Of a stretch of DNA of 64,000 nucleotides, positions 12,501 through 22,199 are shown piece by piece. This DNA comes from Timema cristinae (Eukaryota > Arthropoda > Insecta > Phasmatodea > Timematidae). Positions within the stretch are counted from its first letter, which is position 1; each line of letters starts with the position of its first letter. The stretch covers positions 66,185,919-66,249,918 of the forward strand of contig JBCFYV010000001.1 in assembly GCA_039000515.1 (NCBI GenBank), given 5' to 3'. Under the pieces are notes generated by a model. That model was given only the letters and a program-made list of their open reading frames with translations. It was not told where the DNA came from and did not search any database. Made by a program: the position numbers and the translations under genes.

Positions 12501-12961
12501 ATGGCTACTCAGGGCTTTCTCTCACATGGCTCCTTTGTCCTCACTACACAATTTAGTGGATTTTTAAGGAAGTTCTGTTCAGACCATGGAGGTGACATTG
12601 TAACAAGGAACACTCCTTGAGATTTAGATTACTTAGTTAATAAATTCAGTACAATTATGACACTTACATCCTGGAATTACTGTTTTATATTAAACTTCAT
12701 CTCAATTATTTATAATGGATTCTTAAAAGGTGTTATAAATTTGGAAGCCTCAAACTCTAGTGACATGCCATGGAGGTGACATTTCACCATAAAAAAGGAT
12801 GTTTTATATTTATAATCTTTTTTGTAATAACTTGTACATTTTTTATTTTCTGTGCTACATATTCATTATATTAAAACAATAGTATATGTGTTAAAATAAT
12901 TAACACAAATATTTAAAAAAAAACTGTTTACATAAATTGTCCCTAGATTTCGGAATGACCC
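9554..12961 (-). mobile_element. DNA element with 29-bp TIRs and CATGGAGGTGACA repeats (inner level of nest)
   Basis: Both ends read GGGTCATTYCGAAATCTAGG and continue to 29 bp with one mismatch (9554-9582; 12933-12961 reversed). The trinucleotide aat flanks both sides (9551-9553, 12962-12964), and the matching site in the sister TIR near 5975 shows it once, so a 3-bp duplication fits. Copies of CATGGAGGTGACA or close variants lie near both ends: about 9735, 9755, 9778 on the left, and 12181, 12200, 12223, 12238, 12395, 12586, 12768 on the right. Such subterminal repeats are typical of transposase binding arrays. It carries one gene on - (9912-11399). I cannot assign the superfamily. Confidence 0.87.
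9912..11399 (-). pseudogene. TE protein with coiled coil and IHIDFAE motif, one in-frame stop
   Basis: An open frame of 401 codons (11399-10194) ends at a single TGA and then continues in the same frame to 9912, for about 495 codons. N-terminal order: a low-complexity lead, a coiled coil (HQKIKELEGKLNRL, about residues 50-85), and a basic region. The centre has a Cys/His-rich stretch (CLCTKHENFDMIFEP) and CDDCKDN, then YHQWSRKKE. Twelve residues include IHIDFAE just after the TGA, followed by LVDLTNKSHYTHVFFYY and LRHDPSSICAYLEPVL. I recognise this order from a family of large repeat-associated proteins in cnidarians, fish and insects; the D of IHIDFAE is a likely catalytic residue (inference). 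Family members continue further past this end, so the C-terminus looks truncated. Of the TE genes in this window it has kept one of the longest open frames. Confidence 0.8.
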
Positions 12962-13266
12962 AATATGGTCAAGATTCATATCATATTAAAGCTTGTAAAA
13001 TCCTTAAGATAATGTTACAAATTCCACCTCTTTAAGTTTTATAGTTTTTGAAATAGAGCCATTTGAAAATTTGAAAATGTGACCAAAATCACGAGAATTC
13101 CAAAACTTTGAAAGCCATTAACTCAAAAACAGAATGTCAAAAAAAAAAAAAAAATTGAAATTTCATATTTTTCAATCTTTTAATAAATAGTACCAATGTT
13201 CCAAAAATTATCCTGTTCCGAGATGTGAAGGTCCAGACCATTGGTTGATTTCACATGGATTTACCC

Positions 13267-13562
13267 TTTAACTATTCAACAGCATACCAGTTGCAACAAA
13301 CATGTCGGTGTTAGCCAGAATATTGATAAAAAAGAAATATTCTCAATTATTACTTGCAAAAAATGCCTTCACGAATCAAGACAAATCATCAACATTTTAT
13401 AAAGATTTGTGTGACGTTCTGGTATCTGCGAACATTCCTCTGTGGAAACTGAGCAATGTTAAACCAAGGTATTTCCTGGGACTGTATATGAGCCATTCTA
13501 TACCAGATAAGTCCACACCGAGGAAAACCTGGAAATGGACGGACCAGGAGAGATATTTTTGA
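13267..13562 (+). pseudogene. hAT transposase relic, second half of BED finger onward
   Basis: Starts beyond the insert with IQQHTSCNKHVG, which supplies the His pair of the BED finger begun at 5546. After a frameshift near 13360 the reading continues at 13302-13562 with STFYKDLCDVLVSANIPLW and KLSNVKPRYFLGLY. This DLCxxLVSANIPLxKLxN block is typical of CGBP1-like hAT proteins. The catalytic core and dimerisation region are absent; the 3' TIR follows 170 bases later. Confidence 0.78.
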
Positions 13563-13740
13563 TTACGTGTATAATGTAAATCCTAACCCTTATTATAAAT
13601 ACACCATACAATGGAATTTCAATCAAATTTTTTAGCTCATTTTTTGCACATTTAAAGTAATTATTTAGAGTTTTAGCGTCATTTTATAGGTCATTTTTTG
13701 GCAATTTTAAGGTCATCAAAATTCGGGCCCTGATAATAAT

Positions 13741-14318
13741 TTTCAGTACCGTAGTGCCTAGTGTTTTTGTTGCGATTAAAAATTGCCTGAAAAAATAAGT
13801 AAATTTGAGGATTAGACCTAAAATATTACCTTTTAAGTATTTTGAAAACTAAAAGACTAGTTAATAGTATAATAAACTGGCATATCTTACCTACCCAAAA
13901 ATTTCACAAAGACTTTCGTTTAATAGACTTTACATCTCTCATCTTCTGGCAATCAGTAGGCCTAAGTTAATTAAAATAAAGGGTTAAAGACAAGAAAGCC
14001 TACAATTGTTTTTGAAAAAAGGATATTTTCATTTTATTTTACCAAACATTGTTATAATTGATATTAGGCACATTAAAAGTCAGCTGTCTTTATATTACGA
14101 CTCAGATTCATAGATCTCATTTAAAAAATATTTGCTCGAATCACCTATTTCTCAGGCTATTGTTTCGCCATATTGTAAATTAAGTGTAAGAAAAGTGTTG
14201 GTCTTAGCTTCGCCCAAATAAAGAAGATATTATTATCTTGATAATCTCCTGAAAAGTTTGAACCTTGGAGCAAGCTTAAATTTACATCCACATAAATCTA
14301 TCAATATGATGGGGTATC
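13741..14318. other. unassigned AT-rich stretch
   Basis: No ORF, repeat or RNA gene recognised between the hAT right end and the SINE at 14331. Confidence 0.5.
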
Positions 14319-14330
14319 ATTTCTATATTC

Positions 14331-14620
14331 TATTATTATTATTATTATTAGCACTGCGTCTTACTACCCGTTCGGGTTATACGCACTTACGCTAATGTGT
14401 AATGGTAAGGTGATTGTGAGATGAGATGAAATGAAGGACCTACAGTTTAACGTGGAATCCGAACCACGGTGGCGGCCTGGCATTCCACACATTCACAAGA
14501 TGTCTTGTCAGAGGTGTAGGAAGGGTTTGGAAATCAGATAAATCTGTGCCGGGACCGAGAATTGAACCCCGGCCGCCAGCATAGAAGTCTGACACCTTAC
14601 CCCTAGACCACCAGGTCACC
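14331..14620 (-). mobile_element. SINE-A copy 2
   Basis: The 5' end is at 14620. Reversed, it reads ggtgacctggtggtctaggg, with the B box gggttcaattct and an (aat)n tail at 14331. The perfect 12-bp duplication atttctatattc lies at 14319-14330 and 14621-14632. Parts of the + strand are open by chance only. Confidence 0.95.
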
Positions 14621-14632
14621 ATTTCTATATTC

Positions 14633-16240
14633 CCTTTATCAAACACAGATTGTAGATCTTTTAGTTAATAAACACCCAGCCTAGCTAAACTTAATCTTCC
14701 CAATCCACGAAATTTAAATTAAAATACAATTTGGGTTACACATATAAATTTAGAGACAAGTTACCTCTATTTCCACGCAAAGTTGGCACAGGTGAATATT
14801 CTGGCAAAAAAATGTAAACAAGATTCTGTGAATCTAACAGTTTGGAAAACAATCATTTAACTAACCAATCAAAAAGTGTTGTCTGATTTTTTTAGTATCC
14901 AATGTAATTTATAGCTGTGCAAGGTGTGTTTTTTATTAAAACAAAGTTTCTCAAAATAAATTATAGGCATTTTATACCCAAGGGTTATTCTATGGTTGGG
15001 TAGAACTTGACAAAAACTATTTTATAAATAAAGCAATAAAATGGTGTAGGATTATATAAAGAGTAGCCTACTCCCAATCCCAAAGAAGTCATAAGCTGTG
15101 ATTGATAAGGTAGTATATAAAAATGACTTTCTTTGATAAAATACATCTCATTTTATAGCCATGTAAGCTAACATAAATAAACTTAGAATTGAGTTCAGCA
15201 TGAAACCCCAAGACTACTCAGTGAATGTTATTATTATTACAAACACTAGTATTTACATAAATAAATGTAATATTAATTTAGTAAACAGAACCTTACCATC
15301 CATTCTTATATATTAACTTTAGTCCTCAGAAAATGTACACTAATAAAATAGTTAAAAGTCTACAGATAGAGCAGCAATTTAATGTGTGCTTGTGATTGGA
15401 CTACACAAAGCCCGGCATAAAACAAGCCCGCCGGTTCAAAAATATACTAAATTTAATACTCGCCGAAGCAAGGCTTTTACGCGTAAATCCAAAAATAAAA
15501 TAATTTAATGTCAAACAAAATAAAACGTGCATTTAATCACCACGGTTCTAATAATACAAAAGAATAAACACAATCACTTCTCATCATTTATTCAGCAGCG
15601 GTTTTAACAGATTCTTCGGTTAGCGCCTGTCGTTTGTTTTGGTCTAACACAATAAGAATTCACGTGCATAGAAAAAGTTATAAAGAACAATCAATTTTGA
15701 TAATAAATTATTATCATTATTTTAAAACTTGTCATATTATTTCAGCGTAACTTTCAGCCCAATCTATCAACATACTTACTCATGGTTTTGTATAAAAATC
15801 CGATATCCTTTGAATCTTTAATTGACATTCCTGATTACCGAAAGATATCCGTTCTTTCAAAATTGCCCTTGGGCTTGATCATAATGGATGAAGGAATCAA
15901 ATAAGCTATTAAAATACCATATGAACCAAGATACCGTTAAATTGAAATAGTTTAGTAACAAAACAAATAAATTAATATACAATATATTATATAATACGTG
16001 CAATAAAATATAACATTAAATATTTTAAGCTCACAACTTTTAACATAAGGGTCCTTTGTTCTATTTTCAAAATTATGTTCCTTTTTTAAAAACGTAAAAC
16101 GTTTAGAAAGCTTCAAATTTTCAAAATATAAAATTAGATAAAATGAAATAATAAATTAGTGGAATAGTAGTTGATCTGACAGCAAGGAATTGTTACCAAC
16201 TTGTATCTCTTATACATGCCAAACAATATGTTGCCTATAG
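14633..16240. other. unassigned stretch
   Basis: AT-rich and without a supported gene. The strip near 15380-15660 is less AT-rich than its surroundings. On -, a short open reading after a tag acceptor near 15650 ends TEESVKTAAE then stop; this is only a weak terminal-exon candidate. Confidence 0.4.
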
Positions 16241-16894
16241 TAGTACAGCGGACAGGGCATGAGTCGAGAGAACGGTTTTTTTTATCCCAATAGGTCCGAA
16301 AGTTTTGAAACAATGAACATTTGTAGATTTCGATGCCCTTGATGAAATGCTAAAAAATGCGAAATCTTATCAAAATCCCCGACTTTGCCATCTTGGCCAA
16401 ATGATACCCAAAATAGATTTTTTCGAATTATCTCATTTCAGTTGCATTATACGGTAAAAACTATTATTAAGAAATTAAAACGGCATTAAATCTCTACAAA
16501 TATAGTCGTATCCATTATTTTTTTAAGTTTCGACACATCAGTCTAGGGAAATCTAACATTATTGAGATGCCATATATTAGATGGAAAGGTTAAACGCCGC
16601 TATAGAATACAAGCTCTTTTTTTTTACCGTTTCTGGTTATTTCCCTCCCTCATTTATCCCTATTTGGTCTAACATTGCTACATATTTCTTAGAATCACCC
16701 ACATTTGAGGATACCTGTGACTTGGAACAACGGTTGATTTGATTTTTCCTGTACCGGAGTTCTTTGAATCGTCTCTTACTACAATTCGTAAACTCGGGGA
16801 ACTTATCTCTCTCTCGGGTGTAACAGTATAAATCAAGATCTAGCTATATTCATTTGAAACCGGTGAAATGGAAGTACAATGTTCTTTATGATCC

Positions 16895-17135
16895 ATCTCG
16901 GTGACGTAGTTAGCTAACACACTAGTTTCGTGTTGAGCTATACTGCCGAGAGCGGGGAGATCAAGGTTCAAATCTCGGTCGGGGTGAACTGTTTTATTTT
17001 TTCCTTAAATGGTTTTCCACTTTCCTTCCACGCAAATGTGGGTTCACTTCCTCTATATGAACCTTCCCAATTCCGAACCCATTAGCTTATTTAATACTTC
17101 AGCGTATAACCCAAACGGGTAGTAAGACGTGGTGC

Positions 17136-17178
<43 letters not shown>
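16895..17178 (+). mobile_element. SINE-B copy 1
   Basis: A different tRNA-like head (gtagttagctaacacactag, B box aaggttcaaatctcgg) is followed by a body with ggttttccactttcc and cacgcaaatgtggg. The 3' part, gcgtataacccaaacgggta then gtaagacgtggtgct and (att)n, is the same as the tail of SINE-A. It sits between the left TIR and the ORF of its host element. Confidence 0.85.
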
Positions 17179-17182
<4 letters not shown>

Positions 17183-17329
17183 GTGTTAGTTATGTTGTAT
17201 TTTTTCTTTCTTGTTTTATGAATATTAATGTTAATAAAACACACCGCAATTGTTAAAGGGAAGCTCCTCTCTTAAGAGCATTTAAAGGTAGGCTTAGCAA
17301 CAATCTACTTTTATTGTGATTTCAATTCT

Positions 17330-19320
17330 ATCTCTGTTTTAGTACGTTACTTGAAACATTTAGATTTGAGACAGTTGAGTTTAAAAAGGAATGACTGGAA
17401 AATATACTTTCTTCGTAAAAATACTTCTATGAGAGTGCGTAACTCATGTCGGAGTGGTACTGCAATGAAAAATTCACGGGTAATAATTCATCAAATAAGA
17501 AAAGTAAAACCAAATACATCCCACAATTATTAGGATCTGGCAGAATTGTTATTGATTTTAAACAGCCCATAATTGTTTATTGTGCTGCGGGGAAATTACG
17601 GAGGAATGATCAAAGAAACAAAATAAGGCCAAGCTGAATACTCGCTATATAAATAACGAGGTTCGCAGCTTGAATGTGAAAACTTGAGCTTAGAATGATG
17701 GTTGTTGTCACAAAATCATCAAACGCATGAAAGTTACACTAGATTTAGTCACAGCTTAAGTCAGATATCACATTTCATGGGTGAAAAATATTTCTTGCTA
17801 TCCAAAAGTCATAGTCCACCAGCCATGAATGTCGAAGAAGCGTTGGAAGTAATTAATTATTATTTCCTAGAAGAAAATAACAAAGAGTGTGAATTCAGTT
17901 TAATGGGATTAGTTGAAAAGTTGATACAGTAAAATTAAGATTGCTCGAGAAGCATGGTGATGACAGTGTGATCGCTCAAGTCGGAAAGAGATATCCGATT
18001 ATTTTCTTTCGTAACAGTTGATTCAAGGTTCACGCGAAAAGTTGGTATGAAAAAAATATCTGACCCACAGGAAGAAAAACTGCGGGCTGTCAAAGCAGCC
18101 GTGACGAATGTATTGGAGGATATTGAAGTCAGGTCTGCTACATGCTGGATTACCGACCTACTGATAATTTTTTTGAAGATGATGACACTGCTGTAACAAA
18201 AACTAAGGCTGTATTTTTACGTGCCATAGCTGGAGCTACAAATGCGGACCTTTGAAAATGCTCGAAGTAATGTGCAGCTTTTGCACATTGTATAATCACA
18301 TAGGCTAGGATTCGATAATTTCTTTCACCCTTGTAAGTCAGCGTTGCTGCATTTCTATACAAAAAGTACGACTTCAAACAGTCTGGACGTTGTTTTAGCG
18401 CTGATATTTTGTGCATCGTACTATGAAGAATTAATTACTTCATGAAATCTCAACCACCATGCGTCCTGAGATGATCACAGAAAAATCCTGATTCTTCCAG
18501 TATGTTTACGACCATGCCGATTTCAATCCCGAAACATTATTGATCTGCTTACACTTCACGCTATGGGAGGTATTTATTCTGTAACTTAGCACCGCAATTG
18601 TTCGAAATACAAGTATTCAACGCCTTTCAAAAATACAATAAGCAAAGGTATTAGAGCAGTTTAGATGGATACCGCTTTAATACTAAGAAAAACGCCAAGA
18701 ATCAGGACTAAAATCAACAGTCGTTAAAAATGTTCAAAGCATTCTTCTAGTTTCCGACGTTATGTCGTTCTCAGTTTCTGATTTGCTCTGGCTCTTCAAG
18801 AAATATTGCGGCATGGAATGGTTTCATGGGGCAGGTAACATGGAAAAGGTATTCTTTGAGATCTCAGACAATATGCTTACCTTTTATTATCGCTCCACTA
18901 AGTGACTACGACACCATTCATTCATCTTATAGAATCTTGCTGTTAAAAAAAACACTGTTACTGTTACTATACGGAGCAAAAGATGAAGACAATATCGCAC
19001 TTGACGCTTATCGTTACCAATGTTTTGTCAGATTGATACTAAAAGCCAATTTTACATCGCTTCTCTAACATTTACAACTCCAACAGCACGACAGAATTAA
19101 TTCAGGAGCAATAATTATTAAGTCCAATGGTGGCAGTGAGCACACAAAAAATATTAGAATAATGAGGCTGGAAAAAGAGTAAAGCTGGCCTTATACTAGT
19201 AAGAGCACTTAAAACTTATTCTCCCAAAAGTTGTAAAAATTTATCTCCCGCAAGTGTAAGAAAGGGTGCACGTTAGCGTGTGGTTGTAGAAAGGCAGATA
19301 TAAAATGTTCGGTAACGGAC
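17330..19320 (+). pseudogene. TE gene with C-terminal CKKGC/ACGCRKA domain
   Basis: Many frameshifts, but blocks in order are recognisable from a large arthropod repeat family. LLEKHGDDSVIAQVGK lies near 17940; ISDPQEEKLRAVKAA at about 18060; a stretch with RIR.FLSPL at 18310; YDHADFNPET then HAMGGI at 18510-18570; SRNIAAWNGFMGQVT near 18800; LPFIIAPLSDYDTIHSSY at 18880; YGAKDEDNIALDAYRY at 18970; and finally RKCKKGCTLACGCRKADI at 19245-19300. The last is a Cys-rich zinc-binding-like tail. The pair of Asp in YDHADFN could be catalytic, which is inference. It lies between matching TIRs, so it is probably the element's own transposase. The family name is not known to me. Confidence 0.72.
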
Positions 19321-20065
19321 AAAGCCACGAAAATGAACCGGAAACAATCGATGAGCTTGATTACTATGAGGAATTCGAGTCACCAGTCGATACATTTCTC
19401 TAAAGCATGGGGAACTACCAAACGCCACACTCAATATATAACGAAACCGAGGCAGTTTTAGAAGAAATAATTGCTTAAGACTACAGTGAATCTGAACCTT
19501 CGATATAAACAACTTAAAACAAAGAAATAAGCAATCAATTGGTGAATTAGGCTTGTAAGGAATACCACGTAAAAACAAATTCATCATACACTTTACCTCA
19601 TGGTGGTATAGAAACAAGTGTTCTATATAAAGCGATACGAAGAAGACAGATACAATCTATCTACTGGAGGCATTTTTACTGTAAAAAACAAGTTTTCTCT
19701 CCAAACAAAAAAACTCGTTCATAAAACGCGTAATAAAATGAGTAATTGCGAAATATCAGATATTTTTAAATAATACTAAATTTCACTCTGCTGCTGGACC
19801 TAAACAATTAAGTTTGGGAAAAATGGTGTATTACATATTTGGTTAAATAAATGTAGTGCCTTTTTGCCCAGGATGCACCAAAAGCGAGATATTGAGGAAA
19901 AGAACAGCTTTGGCCATTATTTTACCAAGATGGCAACACTGGCGGTCGCAATCGAGCTTGGCATTTTTTCACATTATATTCAGGATATCAAAATCTACTA
20001 ATTTTTAAAGTTTCAAAACTTTCGAACTTAAATGGTATCGGAATCCACCCATCCTCTGAATTATA

Positions 20066-21140
20066 GGTGTGTTTTCATGATTGACCTTTGGTATATAATT
20101 ATCTATATTTTTTTAGCACCACGTTTTAACCTAGGTTTATGGTCATGCTTAACGCGTAGCTAATAATAAATTGTATATCACATGGTGCACAATAAGTTGA
20201 AATACATTATTTTCAACTGTAGTGTTTATAATCAATACATAGTGAATCATGTACAACATAAAGTTGTCTAACTTTAGTTTCTTATAGATTACACAGAGAG
20301 TGTAGTGTTTATAATGTTTAGACTTGAGACGTATCAGCCAATGAGAATGTGAGGAGAGCACATTGCCAACTAAACGATGCTATACATGTAGACGAAAATA
20401 GTTAAATGTATTCATCTTAATGTTTGTAAATGCGTTATGGTAGCTATGTTTGTTTGTTATTCACGAATTTTTTTGTTTTAGCGTCAATGACTGAGATTGT
20501 ATGTATGATTGAAAATAATGGAAAAATATTACATTATTCATTGTGTTGTTGAGAATTAAGTCTGCTCTAGTATTCATGACAGTGATAATATCTGAATCAA
20601 ATAAAAATCAAATTTGATTTAGTACAGACAAAGCTTAAATGTAGTTAAAATTTAGTTTCAAACAATACATTTTAGTAAAAGTTGTTTTTAGAATCAACAC
20701 TTTACTAAAGAATTTTTATAGACATATATAGTGAAAACATGTTTGGTCATTTTCTCTTAATAAAAGACAATCGATTTAAGTGAAATGTTATACATTACGT
20801 TTCATTACAGTGATATAGTTTTCTTATGAATTGTGCACTGTACGCTATACACGATTAACTATTAGCTATGCGTTATGCATGAATATAAACCCATCTAAAG
20901 GGCACGTACAGACCAAGTTCGCGAACTGTTAGCGAGCAACTGACGAGCTAGGTGTGTACTAGAGATCACGAGAAGATCGTCGATTTTGTGTTCGGTTGAA
21001 GTTCGCTACATGAGCGATAATATAAAATAAATTTTTAGCAGGAACAGGGAGAACAGAACTTTCATTGTGGAAGTTTTTATAACGCAGGAGCTTAATTTTG
21101 GGACTGTTTTGCTATTATTGATTTAATTTTTTTTTCATAT
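20066..21140. other. unassigned stretch
   Basis: AT-rich, no gene. The phrase gtagtgtttataat appears twice (about 20218 and 20306). From about 20885 the DNA is richer in tcgcgaac-like words that also occur near 21740, possibly weak ends of an element containing the MADF relic. Confidence 0.4.
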
Positions 21141-21153
21141 TTCTGTTACCACA

Positions 21154-21524
21154 ATTGAATGGAGTGAAGAACAGATTGTAAATTTAATTGGACAGTATAA
21201 CTTGCATCCAAAGCCATGGAATCAAAAAAAGCACTAATTATAAAAAGCGGATTATGAAAAAGGACTGAATACGATAAATTGATGTGGTGCTAAACGTGGT
21301 GTTGAAAGAAATAGAACGTAAATTAGCCGTCAATTAATCGCATTACAGAAAAGTCCGTGCAAAGGCGTCAAGAGTGAAGAAATCTGAAATGGAAACTGAT
21401 GAAATCCAGTAGGAACTATGGTTTGGCTTAAATCATTATCTAGTATTTTTACACGACAAGTATGAGCCAAATTCTGAAGCCAATGAAACGAAAAAAAAAA
21501 AAAAAAGGAAAAAAGAGTAATCAC
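21154..21524 (+). pseudogene. MADF-domain relic (Harbinger-accessory-like)
   Basis: The translation begins IEWSEEQIVNLIGQYNLHPK then PWN, the usual start of a MADF (Myb/SANT-like) DNA-binding domain. After frame changes it continues with KEIERKLA, a stretch SRVKKSEMETDEIQ, then ELWFGLNHYLVFLHDKYEP, matching the domain's second half, and ends in a poly-lysine run. MADF proteins occur as host transcription factors and as the second ORF of PIF/Harbinger transposons. Stops and frameshifts favour a transposon relic. Confidence 0.6.
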
Positions 21525-22190
21525 ACAGCTAATTTTGTTAAATCCTCCATTTGCAAGTTATTAAGTAAGACAGTTCAGTTCCACTATAATTTTCACGATT
21601 GCTGAATAAACTTCTTCTCCAACACCTTCTAATAATACGTTTTTTATGTCTTTTCCTTTTCACGGTCATTTCACTATAATTAAACTAGCTCAGGCAAATA
21701 AAACATCATATTCCTCACGTGATAACATCGACATTTTGCGAACTGCTGACACGCTACGAACTGCTCCCAAACTATAGATGAGCATGACTTCATTATTCAA
21801 AACATGTGGTGTGGAAGCTTGCTAAGGACCAAAGCATGACGTCCAAGTTTGTCATCTGCTTGATTGTGAGGGAACAGATTTAATGATGTTTTTTTTAGTG
21901 TTCTTGTTCGAAAACAAGTCTATGGTGAATAGAAGTGTTATTATTTGAAAATAGTGAAGTATTATACCACACTTGGTTGAAGAAACATTTTCTTTAAAGA
22001 ATATTCCACTCAGTTTACAGGTAATAGTGTACAAATACTAATAAAATCTTTAATATATTTAAATATATATAGCATGTTGTTTGCATTCTACCAAGACTAC
22101 AATATATTAATTATAGTTGGCTATTAGCGTGTATAATGGTTTCAGAAACCATATTGAAGTTCAATAATTACTATCACGAAATAAGCAGTA
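21525..22190. other. unassigned stretch
   Basis: AT-rich spacer between the MADF relic and the Copia relic. A G-run (ggggggacggaggggg) lies at 22201 on the edge of the Copia remnant and may be MITE-derived. Confidence 0.4.
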
Positions 22191-22199
22191 GCATAACTA

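Larger units (their letters stand above)
5674..13266. mobile_element. long-TIR DNA element (middle level of nest)
   Basis: Both ends begin GGGTAAATCCATGTGAA. The left TIR covers about 5674-6180. The right TIR is its reverse complement at about 9345-9553 and 12962-13266, and is split by the element at 9554-12961. The flanks carry the duplication ttta (5670-5673 and 13267-13270). Removing the element brings the two halves of the host hAT's BED finger together. The interior holds one broken gene on - (6373-8755). Roughly 500-bp TIRs with a 4-bp (possibly 3-bp TTA) duplication do not point me to one named superfamily. Confidence 0.85.
9345..13266 (-). repeat. right terminal inverted repeat of the long-TIR element, split
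   Basis: Consists of 9345-9553 and 12962-13266, reverse complement of 5674-6180. The gap is exactly the inner element 9554-12961 plus one copy of a 3-bp duplication. Divergence from the left TIR suggests considerable age. Confidence 0.85.
4939..13732 (+). mobile_element. hAT element with BED-finger transposase relic (outer level of nest)
   Basis: The left end reads CAGGGCTCGGATTTTGAT (from 4939); the reverse complement of the right end reads CAGGGCCCGAATTTTGAT (ending 13732). CAGGG-type ends are typical of hAT elements. The flanking octamers gtaatgat (4931-4938) and ataataat (13733-13740) agree at 6 of 8 positions, consistent with a decayed 8-bp hAT duplication. The element carries only the N-terminal portion of its transposase, so it is internally deleted. 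The large insert at 5674-13266 accounts for most of its present length. A motif ataggtcattttttg occurs as a direct repeat near both ends. Confidence 0.75.
16257..20065 (+). mobile_element. TIR element with Cys-rich-tailed ORF
   Basis: Inverted ends of about 160 bp. The left end at 16290-16420 has ggtccgaaagttttgaaac, gtagatttcgat and tttgccatcttgg. The reverse complement of 19890-20045 has agttcgaaagttttgaaac, gtagattttgat and tgttgccatcttgg. The outer limits are approximate because the terminal 30 bases have drifted, and I could not find a clear duplication. It contains SINE-B at 16895-17178 and one broken gene. Confidence 0.7.
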
